Source of the DNA: JAOUEA01 sp963821935
GTDB taxonomy: Bacteria; Actinomycetota; UBA4738; HRBIN12
Length of the DNA: 64,000 nt
Assembly (NCBI GenBank): GCA_963821935.1
Contig: CAWGFM010000005.1
Coordinates: forward strand, 1,116,001 to 1,180,000
Direction: 5' to 3'
Shown: positions 9,510 to 19,069 of the stretch, in pieces
Layout: each line of letters opens with the position of its first letter
How positions within the stretch are numbered: the stretch's first letter is position 1
The notes under the pieces: generated by a model
The model's database searches: none
Seen by the model: the letters and a program-made list of their open reading frames with translations, nothing else
What the model was told of the DNA's origin: nothing
Program-made: the position numbers and the translations under genes

Positions 9510-10192
9510 GCGACATGAGCGAGACGATCTACGCGCTCTACCCGGTGTTCAAGGGGAAGGATGATCTGCGCGAGGCCCTCATCCACAACGACGAACGCCG
9601 GCACGCTGCGCAGGAGATCGAGAACCTCTACAAGTCCTGGGAGGGCAGGGTGCACGTGCGTGGCACCTATTCCACGGTGGGGTTCCGCGCCGACGCGGAC
9701 CTGATGCTGTGGTTGCACGGGTCCTCGCCCCACGATCTGCAGCACGCGCTGGTCGAGTTCCGCCGGACCACCGTGGGACGGCTCACGGACCTCACGTGGA
9801 CGTTCATGGGTGCGGTGAAGCCGGCCGAGTTCACCGCCGACCACGCGCCCGCGTTCGTGAAGGGCACGCCACCCGAGACCTTCCTGTGCGTGTATCCGTT
9901 CGTGCGTACGCCCGAGTGGTACCTGCTTCCGCGCGAGGAACGAGGCGAGTTGCTGCGCGAGCATGGCGGTGCCGGGCGTGAGTTCCCCGAGGTCCTCGCC
10001 AACACCACCAGCGCGTTCGGGTTGGGCGACTGGGAATGGATCCTGGCGTTCGAAGCGGAGCGAGCCGACTCGCTCATCGATTGCATCCGCCGCCTTCGCG
10101 AGACGAAGGCCCGGCTCTACACGAAGGTCGAGGTGCCCTTCGTGACCGGGGTCCGCAAGTCGGCCGCCGACGTGCTCGACGACCTGGTGTAG
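9506..10192 (+). CDS. hemQ: Coproheme decarboxylase HemQ/ChdC
   Basis: HemQ removes two propionate carboxyls from coproheme, using H2O2, to make haem b, the last step of the coproporphyrin-dependent pathway. The 228-residue chain has the chlorite-dismutase-like fold. Aligned by spacing with Corynebacterium diphtheriae ChdC (H118, Y135, H158), the distal base is H113, the radical Tyr is Y130 in VYPFVRTPEWYLLP, and the haem ligand is H153 in REHGG; the spacings of 17 and 40 residues are identical. NTTSAFGLGDWEWILAFE follows. The distal His marks the actinobacterial clade. ATG is the start, overlapping the hemY stop. Confidence 0.96.
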   Translation: MSDMSETIYALYPVFKGKDDLREALIHNDERRHAAQEIENLYKSWEGRVHVRGTYSTVGFRADADLMLWLHGSSPHDLQHALVEFRRTTVGRLTDLTWTFMGAVKPAEFTADHAPAFVKGTPPETFLCVYPFVRTPEWYLLPREERGELLREHGGAGREFPEVLANTTSAFGLGDWEWILAFEAERADSLIDCIRRLRETKARLYTKVEVPFVTGVRKSAADVLDDLV

Positions 10193-10196
10193 GACC

Positions 10197-10934
10197 ATGG
10201 CCCCCGTGGACTTCGTCGAGGCGATCCGGCGCGACAGCGAGGCGTTCGCGGCGGCGGCAGATCGCGGCGATCTGGAGACGCTGGTGCCCTCGTGTCCTGA
10301 GTGGACACTGGGCGACCTCGTCTGGCATCTCACCGGCGTGCAGTGGTTCTGGACCCAGATCGCGGCCGGCCCGCTCCTCTCCCGGCACGACGTGGGCGAA
10401 TCGCCCGAGCCGCCCCTCACCGACGACGATCTGGTGGCCGGGTTCCGCCTGGGCGCGGCCGCTTTGGTCGACGTGCTGGAGCGCGCTGATCCCCATACCC
10501 GGCTGTGGAGCTGGGCCGGTGGCGAGCAAGACATCGAGTGGGTGCGTCGACGGCAGGCCCACGAGGTGGCGATCCACCGGTGGGATGCGGCCGCAACCGC
10601 CGGTGACGCTCCTCCCGAGCCCATCGAACCGCCGCTGGCGCTGGACGGCGTCGACGAATGGGCCGAATGGATGGCCGACCCCGAGGACCTCGCGGTCGCC
10701 GCACCGATCTCAATCGCGCTGGTGGCCACCGACCTCGACGCCCGACGATCCTTCGCCGTCCGGCCCGACGGGTCGATGGATCGCCACGTTGTGGAGGCGG
10801 CCGACGCCACGGTACAGGCGACGGCGTCGGATCTGGATCTCTTGCTCTGGCGACGGATCGGCGCTCGCGACGTCGGGATCGAAGGTGACGTGTCGGCCGT
10901 CGAACGCTTCCTGGGAGCCTCGGACCTGGAGTGA
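10197..10934 (+). CDS. DinB/MDMPI family (maleylpyruvate isomerase-like) protein
   Basis: The 245-residue product starts with the helical metal-binding domain of the mycothiol-dependent maleylpyruvate isomerase family. It shows VPSCPEWTLGDLVWHLTGVQWFW near residues 30-52, with His about 45, and HEVAIHRWDAA near 122, which supplies the other conserved histidines. A second alpha/beta domain makes up the C-terminal half. Many family members act in thiol-dependent chemistry with mycothiol, but the individual substrate is unknown. It starts 4 nt after hemQ and is probably in the same transcript; whether it takes part in haem metabolism is not known. Confidence 0.75.
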   Translation: MAPVDFVEAIRRDSEAFAAAADRGDLETLVPSCPEWTLGDLVWHLTGVQWFWTQIAAGPLLSRHDVGESPEPPLTDDDLVAGFRLGAAALVDVLERADPHTRLWSWAGGEQDIEWVRRRQAHEVAIHRWDAAATAGDAPPEPIEPPLALDGVDEWAEWMADPEDLAVAAPISIALVATDLDARRSFAVRPDGSMDRHVVEAADATVQATASDLDLLLWRRIGARDVGIEGDVSAVERFLGASDLE

Positions 10935-10947
10935 CCGCGACGGTCAC
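10931..10947. terminator. Small hairpin between convergent stops
   Basis: GTGACCG and CGGTCAC form a 7-bp stem with a CGA loop. The stem contains the stop codons of both convergent genes. No T-run is present, so a termination role is tentative. Confidence 0.3.
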
Positions 10948-12076
10948 GTCGCCCGCGTCAGCAGAACGTCGTGCTCTGACGCATCGCGCGCGATCAACGC
11001 CAGCAGCCGCCGTCCCTCGGCGGCGAGCGCCGACGAAGCACGCTTCGAGAGCGTTCCCACGTGCTCGATCGCCAGCGTGGCGGAGCCGGCGTCGCGATCG
11101 ATCTCCAGCAGCCACGTGGCTCGCATCGCGCCATCGATCAGCACACCGCCCCGCCACGGGCCCGGCCGCAGCGTCAGCTCGCCGGGATGGCGCGGCGAGA
11201 GCAGCCGGCGCCGATCCGCGTAGGAGAGCCAGACGTTGTCGTACTCGGGCAGGAACCGCGGCGGGGCCGGCGTGTCGGGCTCGGGCCTGGGCCCCTCGGG
11301 CAGATCGAACAGCTCGCGGCCATCCTCGTCTCGGAACGTTCGCAGCTGGGGCCGCAGCCGCTCCACGACCTCGCGCATGCCGGTGAGCCGGGACCAATAC
11401 GCCACGTCCTGCACGGAGGCGGGGCCGAACGCTCCCAGGTAGCGGCGCACCACGTCGTCGATCGACGGATCGGACCACGCGTTCGCGACCGAGGAACGCC
11501 TCGGCGGTCATCGAGCGCACCTGCGCCGACCGGCCCCAGACCCCACGTGGAGGAACCTGCACCAGCGCCATCAGGTTCCGGGCGCCGTAGGCGAGCGCCT
11601 TGGCTCCAGGTCAGGGAACCGTTCCGACATCGCGGCGCGGAGCTCCGTGCCGTTCATGGCCTGCTCCGACAGGAGCGTTCGTGCGAACGCCATCGGTGGA
11701 CCCATGTCCACACCGTCGAGCGCCGGCCCGAACTCCGGGTGCCGCGCCAACTCCTTGTCCAGGACCGGTTGCATCAGCGGGCGGAGCAGCAGCAGTCGTC
11801 GGCGCTCACCAGGTGGATCGTGGCTCGCATCACCGCGATCCGGACGAGGCTGCCGTCGAGCACGAGCCGCCCGAGCTCCTCCGGGTCGAAGCCGCGGATC
11901 CGCGACCACAGACCCACGTACGGGTTCATCGGCAGCTGCGCCTGCACGCCAACCAGATGCTCCACGGCCCCGACCACGGGAATATCGGACCCGCTCGAGC
12001 AGCAACTGACGCTGCAGCTCGCCCGGTTCAGCGCCCGGAGGCTCAGCGTCTCGATGCCCACCGGGCCATCCGCCAT
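10944..12076 (-). CDS. Winged-helix HTH_42 / AlkZ-like protein (frameshifted)
   Basis: Coding passes through four open segments on the minus strand with breaks near 11960, 11800 and 11480; joined length is about 370 residues. The start is MADGPVGIETLSLRALNRA. LVGVQAQLPMNPYVGLWSR carries a QAQ resembling the Q-phi-Q motif of AlkZ DNA glycosylases. The C-terminal half (LGAFGPASVQDVAYWSRLTG, then FLPEYDNVWLSYADR and LIDGAMRATW) is typical of the HTH_42 family. Members are either interstrand-crosslink or alkylpurine glycosylases or uncharacterised DNA-binding proteins; the choice here is open. It follows ppk2 by 32 nt. Confidence 0.7.
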
Positions 12077-12108
12077 CAGCGTCGGTACGAGCCCATCTAT
12101 CCCTGGGA

Positions 12109-12967
12109 CTAGCCCTTCTTCGCCTTCTTCTCGTGCTTGGCCACGATCTCGTCGGCATGGTCGGGCACGTAGGTGTAGAGGTCACGCGGGGGGCGAACGT
12201 ATCCGTCGTCGTGTTGGCGATCGGGCAGCTCGATCTCGGGCACCGACTCCTCGGTGTACGGGATCTTGGAGAGCAGGTGCGAGATGCAGTTGAGCCGCGC
12301 GCGCTTCTTCGTGTCGGACTCCACCACGTACCAGGGGGCTTCGGGGATGTCGGTGTGCACGAACATCTCGTCTTTGGCGCGCGAGTAGTCCACCCACTTC
12401 GTGCGTGAGTACAGGTCGGTCGGCGACAGCTTCCAGCGGCGCAGCGGATCGTCGATGCGCGCCTCGAACCGTCGCTCCTGCTCTTCGTCGCTCACCGAGA
12501 ACCAGTACTTGATCAAGATGATGCCGTCCTCCACCAACAGACCGTTCGAAGATCGGACACTGCCGCAGGAACCGGTAGTACTCGGCGGGGGTGCAGAAGC
12601 CCAGCACCCGCTCCACGCCGGCGCGGTTGTACCAGCTGCGGTCGAACAGGATGATCTCGCCGGCGGCGGGCAGCTGCTCCACGTACCGCTGGAAGTACCA
12701 CTGGGTGGTCTGTCGGTCGGTGGGCTTGGGGAGCGCGACGTGCTTGGTGATGCGGGGATTCGTGTGCTCCACGATGCGCTTGATCACGCCGCCCTTGCCC
12801 GCCGCGTCGCGTCCCTCGAAGACCACCGCCACCCGGGAGCCGGTCTCGACCACCCACTGCTCCATCTTCACGAGCTCTTCCTGCAGTCGGTAGAGCTCCT
12901 TCTCGTACGGCTTCTTCGGGAACTTCGTGCGTCCCGACCCTTGCTGTTCCATGGCCTCATCGCTCAT
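12109..12967 (-). CDS. ppk2: Polyphosphate kinase 2 (one frameshift)
   Basis: PPK2 transfers phosphate between polyphosphate and nucleotides. The P-loop is FEGRDAAGKGGVIKRI (residues about 50-65) and the Walker B/lid region is LFDRSWYNRAGVERV. KYWFSVSDEEQERRFEARI and DPLRRWKLSPTD belong to the lid. A single frame break near 12535 splits the chain; joined it has about 285 residues, normal for single-domain PPK2. The start follows a GGGAGGG ribosome-binding site. Whether it prefers ADP or AMP phosphorylation cannot be decided here. Confidence 0.9.
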
Positions 12968-13091
12968 CGCGTCCCTCCCGGTCGCGGTCAGATGGGATGG
13001 GTTTGACGCCGTTCGGCGAACGGCGCAGGTTCGAAGGGAGGCACGTGGTTTGACCGACGTCTTCGTCTCGGGACTATCGAAGCGGCGATAC

Positions 13092-14113
13092 GTGAGGAGT
13101 GACGGATGGATCGCAAGATCATCACGTCGGCACGTATTGGCACTCGCAAGCCTGCTGTTCGCTTCGGTGGTGACCGTTGCAGGCTTCGGCTGCGACGCCA
13201 GGGATCGCGGCCCCGTTCACCGGGGGCCTTTCGCCGACCATCTCCACTTCGCGGGCCGACCTGGATGGTGATACGAGACTCCGATGCCGCCGATGACTCG
13301 GCGGCGTTCTACGGGGACACCTCCATCATCAACGGCGCCCTCGACTGCAACGCGTGGATCCTGGACAACCACGGCGCACTCGGCGACGGGATGATCGATG
13401 CCAACGACGAATGCACCCTCATCGGCTACGACGGAACGCCAGACGGCATCACGATCAGCGTCGTTGCCGGCGAGTTCACGGAGGCCGGTGGCTCGCCGAT
13501 CGCCGAGGGGTACGTGCTTCCGAAGGTCTTCAATGCGGCCGAGCCAGACAACCCAAGACATCCTCGACTCCGAACTCGGCTGGTCCACGATCGATGGGCG
13601 GGTCGACTCGAACCGCAGCGAGACGATCGATCCCGAAGACTGCACGCTCAATGTCATCGGCAGCACCCACGTCTTGGGATCCGACCCCGGATGTGGGTTC
13701 GCCTCGACCATCCCCGCCTCTCCGATGGACTCGTCGATCTCAACAGTGACGAGACTCATCACCGCTGCCGACACATGCATCGGTGATTTCATCGGGCGCG
13801 GCGTCATCGACGGATTCGTCGACGATGGGCTCGTGGACGATGGCCCGGGATGCACCGATCGCGGCACGCACGGCCGCGACACTCTTCGCGGCACGGCTGG
13901 TCCGGACATCATCTGCGGCCGCGGCGGCAACGACGTCCTGCTCGGCCGCGGAGTGGAAGGGACACCATCAAGGGTGGGCCCGGCAACGACGACATGAAGG
14001 GCGGGCCGAAGAACGACGAGCTGCTGGGCGGCCCCGGTCCGGACACGGCTCGCGGAGGGCAGGGAATGGACAGCTGCTTCAGCGCGGGGGTCCAGAGGAG
14101 CTGCGAGTGCTAG
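13092..14113 (+). CDS. Secreted protein with RTX-type GGxGxD repeats (frameshifted)
   Basis: A GTG start opens a signal peptide (HVLALASLLFASVVTVAGFG, Cys after it). The mature part contains dockerin- or EF-like acidic stretches (GALGDGMIDANDECTL). The C-terminus has hemolysin-type nonapeptide repeats, GTAGPDIICGRGGNDVLLG and later GGPGNDDMKGGPKNDELLGG, which bind calcium in a beta-roll. Frame changes are needed near 13260, 13545 and 13965. It ends in a Cys-rich tail (MDSCFSAGVQRSCEC). Probable extracellular calcium-stabilised protein; no catalytic domain is recognisable. Confidence 0.62.
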
Positions 14114-14137
14114 CTCCACGAACAGGGTCAGTCCAGC

Positions 14138-14169
14138 CAGTACCGGCCCCGCTCCAGGGGCCGGTACTG
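14138..14169 (+). terminator. GC-rich hairpin after the RTX gene
   Basis: A perfect 13-bp stem (AGTACCGGCCCC and its complement, plus a closing C-G pair) with a 6-nt loop lies 24 nt after the stop. No T-run follows. The promoter of the next gene begins immediately downstream. Confidence 0.55.
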
Positions 14170-14172
14170 CTC

Positions 14173-14178
14173 TACCCT
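14173..14178 (+). promoter_or_regulatory. -10 box of hemolysin III gene
   Basis: TACCCT ends 8 nt before the GTG at 14186. The upstream hairpin occupies the -35 area. Confidence 0.4.
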
Positions 14179-14185
14179 GGGGTAC

Positions 14186-14875
14186 GTGAGCGACGTCGAT
14201 CCCCAGGTCCTCGCCGACCGCGCCGCCCTGCGAGCGGTGCCCATCGAGCAGCGGCCGAAGCCTCGGATGCGGGGACGGCTGCACCAGTGGGCGTTCTTCT
14301 GCTCGATCCCGGCGGGGATCGTCTTGGTGGCGCTTTCATCGGGCGCTCGCGAGCGGATCGCCACCCTGATCTACGCACTCACCCTGATCGGTCTGTTCGG
14401 CGTGAGCGCCTCCTACCACCTGGGTTCGTGGTCAGAGGAGGCATACGTTCGCATGCGTCGACTCGACCACTCCATGATCTTCGTGCTGATCGCGGGCACG
14501 TACACGCCGTTCTGCCTGCTGGTGCTGCAGGGAACCCTCGGGACCGTCTCGCTGATCATCGCGTGGGCCGGTGCGGGGATCGGCGTCGCGACCAAGCTGT
14601 ACCGGGTGGACATGCACGTGTTGTCGGGGTTCATGTACATCGGACTCGGCTGGGTCGCGATCGGCACGCTGCCGGCGCTGCTGCGAGGCCTCGACACCGT
14701 CGAGACCGTCCTGCTGATCGCGGGCGGACTCTTGTACTCATCGGGCGCGCTGGTGCTGGCGACGAACCGGCCCAACCCGTGGCCCACCACGTTCGGCTAC
14801 CACGAGGTCTGGCACGCCATGACGATCGCGGCCGCAATGTGCCAGTACGTGTGCATCCTGCTGGTCGTCAGCTGA
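14186..14875 (+). CDS. Hemolysin III family / PAQR-type membrane protein
   Basis: The product has 229 residues and seven membrane helices. Signature metal ligands of the TrhA/PAQR superfamily are visible: SASYHLGSW (first His), MRRLDHSMIFVLIAGTY (Asp and His) and GYHEVWH near the C-terminus (two His). Bacterial members affect membrane fluidity or energy metabolism; haemolysis is not implied. The start is GTG beside a -10 box. The 3' end overlaps the convergent HAD gene by 8 nt. Confidence 0.88.
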   Translation: MSDVDPQVLADRAALRAVPIEQRPKPRMRGRLHQWAFFCSIPAGIVLVALSSGARERIATLIYALTLIGLFGVSASYHLGSWSEEAYVRMRRLDHSMIFVLIAGTYTPFCLLVLQGTLGTVSLIIAWAGAGIGVATKLYRVDMHVLSGFMYIGLGWVAIGTLPALLRGLDTVETVLLIAGGLLYSSGALVLATNRPNPWPTTFGYHEVWHAMTIAAAMCQYVCILLVVS

Positions 14876-15526
14876 GCAGCGCCCGCAGGTCGTCGATGAT
14901 CTCGTGACCGTTCGTGGAGGCAGGCCGATCTTCCGAAGCCTCCTCCGCCCGGAAGATCAACCGCGTGTCCAGCCCCACCGCCCTCGCTCCATCGCAGTAC
15001 GCGACCTGGTCGTCCACGAACACCGATCGCGACGGCTCCGGCTCACCCACCCGCGCGAGGGCTTCCCGGTAGATCTCGGGGTGCGGCTTCATCGCGCCCA
15101 CCTCGTGGGAAAGGACCACCGCGTCGAACTCGGCCTCCAGACCGAGCCGGTCCACGATCGGCCGGGTGTTCCACGAGCAGTTGCTCACCAGGACGGTCGG
15201 CACATCCCGCGAGCGCAGCTCGCGGAGCACCTCGAGGGAATCGTCGTACAGCCGCACGGAGTCGGTGAGGGCCTCGGCCTCCAGCGACGTGAGCTCCACC
15301 ATGAGGTCGGGAGTGCTGACCACGCCGGCGGCCACCAGGACCGAGGCGAGGTCCGCACCGGCGTCAGGGTTGACGCCCGTGTTGCGTCCGGGGCGAGTTG
15401 ATCGAAGGCGGCGCCGATGGCGTCGGAGGTGACACCGACACGCTCGGCGAGCCGGGTCTGCCACGAACGCCAGTCGCTCCACACGACGGTGTCGTACAGG
15501 TCGAGCAACGCCGCATCGAAGGTCAT
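14868..15526 (-). CDS. HAD-superfamily hydrolase (one frameshift)
   Basis: The chain begins MTFDAALLDLYDTVV, where the nucleophile Asp is in DLYDT; Tyr replaces the second Asp of the usual DxDxT, as in 2-haloacid-dehalogenase-type members. Motif II is VLVSNCSW, motif III is the Lys of VGAMKPHPEIY, and motif IV is SVFVDDQVAYCDGA. A frame break near 15390 lies in the cap domain; joined length is about 220 residues. Substrate is unknown; phosphatase or dehalogenase activity are both possible. Confidence 0.8.
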
Positions 15527-15534
15527 GACCGCAC

Positions 15535-15540
15535 AGGCTA
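15535..15540 (-). promoter_or_regulatory. -10 box of HAD gene
   Basis: TAGCCT on the minus strand ends 9 nt before the ATG at 15526, with no ribosome-binding site. Confidence 0.38.
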
Positions 15541-15556
15541 CCCAGGCACGCGCAGG

Positions 15557-17600
15557 TCAGTCGGACCAGAGACCAGCCAGGAAGCGGTCGACATCGGCGT
15601 CGCCGCGCAGATCGACGACCTCAGCATCGTCGGCCGGCTCCTGGGGCGCGATCAGCTCGAAGCACGCGGCGACCGACTCCGGTTCGAGGAACCGCGAACG
15701 CTGTGAGTAGCTGTGCGGATCCTCCAGGCCGCGCGGGCGCCGGTAGTAGCGCATGGGGTACGTGACGTGCAGTGCGTCTCGGGCCCGGGTCATCGCGACG
15801 TAGAGGAGCCTGCGTTCCTCTTCGATCTCGTCGTCGTCCCCGGTGGCCATGTCGGAGGGGATCATGCCGTCGGCGGCATGGATAACGTGCACCACGTCCC
15901 ATTCCAGGCCTTTGGCGGAATGGATCGTGGACAGCACCAGGTAGTCCTCATCGAGCAACGGCTGGCCGGCCAGGTCGCCGGTGGACGAGGGAGGGTCGAG
16001 CGTCAGCTCCGACAGGAATCGACCGCGAGTCGGATAGCCCTGTGCCAGCAACGAGAGTTGATCCAGGTCCCGAAGGCGCGCACCGGCGGCGTCGTAGCGG
16101 TGCGCGATGATCGGTTCCAGGAACGGCCGCAGACGCTCGAGTTGTGCGGCGGGGGTCATGACGTCTTCATCCATGCAGCCGCGCATGGCCGAGCGCATCG
16201 ACTGCACCCCGATGATGGCGGCCTTCGGCACCTCGAGTGAATGGTCAAGTAACTTGACTAAAGCGTTCCCGCGGTCGTCCTCGGACGTCTCGCCCACACC
16301 GATCTGCGTCATGAGTCGTCGCGCCGTCGCCGGCCCCATGCCTTCGGGCAGCTGCAACACGCGGAACCACGCCACCTCATCCGTGGGGTTCTCGAGCACT
16401 CGCAGCACCGCCAAGGTGTCCTTCACGTGACCGGCCTCCAGGAACTTGAGGCCGCCGTACTTCACGAACGGGATGTTGCGGCGCGCCAGCTCCACCTCGA
16501 GCAGGTCGCTGTGGTGCGCCGCACGGAACAGGACCGCTTGCTCCTTCAGCGGCACGCCTTCCTCCCGATGTGCCAGCACCGTCTCGCACACGTCGGCGGA
16601 CTGCGCAGCCTCATCCAGGCAGGTGCGGAGGGTGGGGATGCGTCCGCCCGAGCGTGCCGACCACAGCGCCTTGTCGTGGCGTTGCGGGCTGAGGGCGATC
16701 ACCGCGTTGGAGGCGGCCAGGATGGGAGCGATCGAACGATAGTTCTGCTCGAGCGCGACGAGGGTGGCGCCGTCGAACCGCTGCGGGAACTCCAGGATGT
16801 TGCGCACCGTCGCGGCGCGGAACCCGTAGATGGACTGCGCGTCATCGCCCACCACCGTGAGGTTGCGAGCCGTGCCAGGTGGACGCATGCCTTCCAGGAT
16901 GTCGGCCTGCAACGCGTTGGTGTCCTGGTACTCGTCGACCAGGATGTGCTCGAACCGGTCGGCCAGCGGCCCCCGCGTTGCATCGCTCCAGGCAAGCGCC
17001 TTCCAGAACAACAGCAGGTCGTCGTAGTCCAGAACGTTCTGCCGCCGTTTGCGGGCCGTGTAGGCCGTGAAGATCTCGCGGATGCCGTCGGCTTCGTCGA
17101 GGCACCAAGGGTAGTGGCGCTTCAAGACCTCGGACAGCTTCTGGCCGGTGTTGACGACGCGGGAGTAGATCGACGCGAGGGTCTCCTTGCGCGGGAACCG
17201 CCGCTCGCGCGAGCTGAACCCCAAGCTCGTCGCGCAGCAGGTTCATGACGTCGGCGCCATCGGCCTGATCCAACACCGTGAAGTCCGGCCGCAGGCCGAG
17301 TGCGCGTCCATGCGATCGCAGGAGACGGTTGGCGACGGCATGGAACGTGCCGCCCCAGACTCGGCCTGCGTCCGAACCGTCCGTGATCCGCTCGGCTCTG
17401 GAGAGCATCTCGCGCGCCGAGCGTCGGCTGAACGTGAGGAGCAGCAGCCGTTCCGGCCTCACGCCCTCGGACAGCAGCCAAGCGACGCGCGAGGCGAGCG
17501 TGGTCGTCTTGCCGGTTCCCGCACCCGCCACGATGAGCAGGGGCCCCTCACCGTGGGTTGCAGCAGCTCGCTGTGCGTCGTTGAGGAGGTCTCCGAACAT
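15557..17600 (-). CDS. UvrD/PcrA-like superfamily 1 DNA helicase (one frameshift)
   Basis: This ATP-dependent 3'-5' helicase has motif I LLIVAGAGTGKTTTLASRV (residues about 20-38), motif Ia LTFSRRSA, motif II ILVDEYQDTN, motif III VVGDDAQSIYGFRAA, motif IV LEQNYRS, motif V STIHSAKGLEWDVVHV and motif VI RRLLYVAMTRARD. A frame break near 17220 separates the first 140 residues from the rest; joined it has about 680 residues. It is shorter than PcrA and ends soon after motif VI. Probable DNA repair role. A rare TTA codon lies near 16252 within the palindrome GTCAAGTTACTTGAC. Confidence 0.9.
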
Positions 17601-17608
17601 GTGTTCGA

Positions 17609-17614
17609 AGTCTA
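17609..17614 (-). promoter_or_regulatory. -10 box of helicase gene
   Basis: TAGACT, preceded by TA, ends 9 nt before the ATG at 17600 on the minus strand. Confidence 0.42.
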
Positions 17615-17692
17615 TACCCGATCGAGGGGTGCCCAGTCACCGAAGATGCTTTTCCCTGCCGACGCCGTGGTCGGTCCAGCCCGGATCGCCGG

Positions 17693-17698
17693 TACGCT
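17693..17698 (+). promoter_or_regulatory. -10 box of CDGSH gene
   Basis: TACGCT ends 10 nt before the GTG at 17708. A short or absent leader is predicted. Confidence 0.36.
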
Positions 17699-17707
17699 TC
17701 CGACAAG

Positions 17708-18379
17708 GTGGAGCAGACCTCAGGACGCATCCGGATCACCGACGGTCCCTACGTGGTGGAGGGTCCGGTGCCGCTCGTGCGCACCTCGCACGTCGAAACC
17801 GACCACGGCGAACCGGTGGCATGGGCGCCGGACGAGGCGATCCAGAGGCGCGAGGAGATCAAGCTGTGCCGATGCGGCCGGTCCGCGGACAAGCCGTTCT
17901 GCGACGGCTCCCACGCTCGGGGCGAGCCGTTCGACGGAACGGAGACGGCCGATCGTGGGCCCAGCGCCGCCAGGCGCAAGAGCTATGCCGGCGAGGGCGT
18001 GATCCTCACCGACGACCGCTCGCTCTGCGAACACGCCGGCTTCTGCGGCGACCGATACACCAACGCTTGGCGCATGACGCGCGAGACCGACGACCCCGTC
18101 GTGCGGGAGCAATTGATCGCCATGATCCGCTTGTGCCCGTCGGGCGCCCTGGAGTACTCAGTGGAAGAGGGCGGCGCACCGATCGAACCCAGTCTGCCCG
18201 TCAGCGTGGCGGTCGTGAAGGACGGTCCGCTCTGGGTGCGCGGCGGTGTGCGGGTGACCGGTGCCGACGGATTCGACTACGAGACGCGCAACCGCGTCAC
18301 CCTGTGCCGGTGCGGCGCCTCCACCAACAAGCCGTTCTGCGACGGCACGCACGCCGAGGTCGGGTTCACCGACCCGTAG
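17708..18379 (+). CDS. Tandem CDGSH iron-sulfur protein with central Fer4-like domain
   Basis: This 223-residue protein has two CDGSH 2Fe-2S domains: LCRCGRSADKPFCDGSH (C54, C56, C65, H69) and LCRCGASTNKPFCDGTH (C200, C202, C211, H215). Each has the three-Cys one-His ligand set. Between them lies a divergent 4Fe-4S mono-cluster domain with C107, C113 and the CPSGAL motif at C143. Such proteins are probably electron carriers or redox sensors; no partner is evident. The start is GTG. The gene converges on msrA with 3 nt between stops. Confidence 0.88.
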   Translation: MEQTSGRIRITDGPYVVEGPVPLVRTSHVETDHGEPVAWAPDEAIQRREEIKLCRCGRSADKPFCDGSHARGEPFDGTETADRGPSAARRKSYAGEGVILTDDRSLCEHAGFCGDRYTNAWRMTRETDDPVVREQLIAMIRLCPSGALEYSVEEGGAPIEPSLPVSVAVVKDGPLWVRGGVRVTGADGFDYETRNRVTLCRCGASTNKPFCDGTHAEVGFTDP

Positions 18380-18382
18380 TGC

Positions 18383-18905
18383 TCACGACGCGGCGGGGAT
18401 CAGTCCCTGCTCGCGCATCACGGCGACCGGCAGCACGTGGCAGTAGGGCTGGTGCCCGTTGCCTTCGTAGTAGCGCTGGTGGTAGTCCTCGGCCGGATAG
18501 AAGACCGGAGCTTCGCGGATCTCGGTGGCGATGGGTCGCGTGAACCGCTCCTGGGCGCGGACCTTCGAGGCTTCGGCGGCGGTCAGCTGCTCGGGCGTCG
18601 TGGCGTAGATCGCGCTGCGGTACTGGTCACCGACGTCGGGGCCCTGACGGTCGACCTGGGTGGGGTCGTGCATCGCCCAGAACACCTCCAGCAGCTGGTC
18701 GAACGTCACGACCGACGGGTCGAACGTCACCTGCACCACCTCGGCGTGGCCGGTGCGATGACCGCAGACCTCTCGATACGTGGGGTTCTCGGTCACCCCG
18801 CCCGCGTATCCGCTGATGGCCTCGCTCACGCCGGGCACCTGACGGAAGACCCACTCCACACCCCAGAAGCAGCCGGCTCCGAAGATCGCGGTCTCGTGTG
18901 GTCAT
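18383..18905 (-). CDS. msrA: Peptide methionine-S-sulfoxide reductase (one frameshift)
   Basis: MsrA repairs Met-S-oxide in proteins. The catalytic Cys is in IFGAGCFWGVEWVFRQ, followed by SGYAGG and TYREVCGHRTGHAEVV. AEDYHQRYY is also typical. The ATG at 18905 starts MTTR, but 2 nt must be restored around 18890-18896 to join it to the catalytic frame; a lost dinucleotide in the ACACGAGA stretch would explain it. No other start codon precedes the catalytic Cys in frame. The thiol is Cys, not selenocysteine. Joined length is about 174 residues. Confidence 0.88.
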
Positions 18906-19069
18906 GTCAAGGCTCCCTTTCATCTCGTCGTGCTCTCTGTATCGTCTCTCGAATGGCCGTCACCGTTGCACGGCATGAAAAACTGAACGGTCCGCAGGGT
19001 GGATTTCCCCTCTTGGCCTGGGGTGGTGTATCCTGAGCGTCACCCTTCTTTGAACGGAGATTCAAAGCC

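Noticed and set aside
14186..14875. Haemolysin toxin
   Set aside because: The hemolysin III name is historical; the seven-helix PAQR-type protein is a common housekeeping membrane protein.
16241..16262. Palindrome GTCAAGTTACTTGAC as an operator
   Set aside because: It lies inside the helicase coding region (VKLLD) with no promoter nearby; it is notable only for the rare TTA codon.
18383..18905. Selenocysteine in MsrA because a TGA lies next to its start
   Set aside because: The TGA precedes the catalytic motif and overlaps the ATG; the nucleophile in GCFWG is encoded by TGC.
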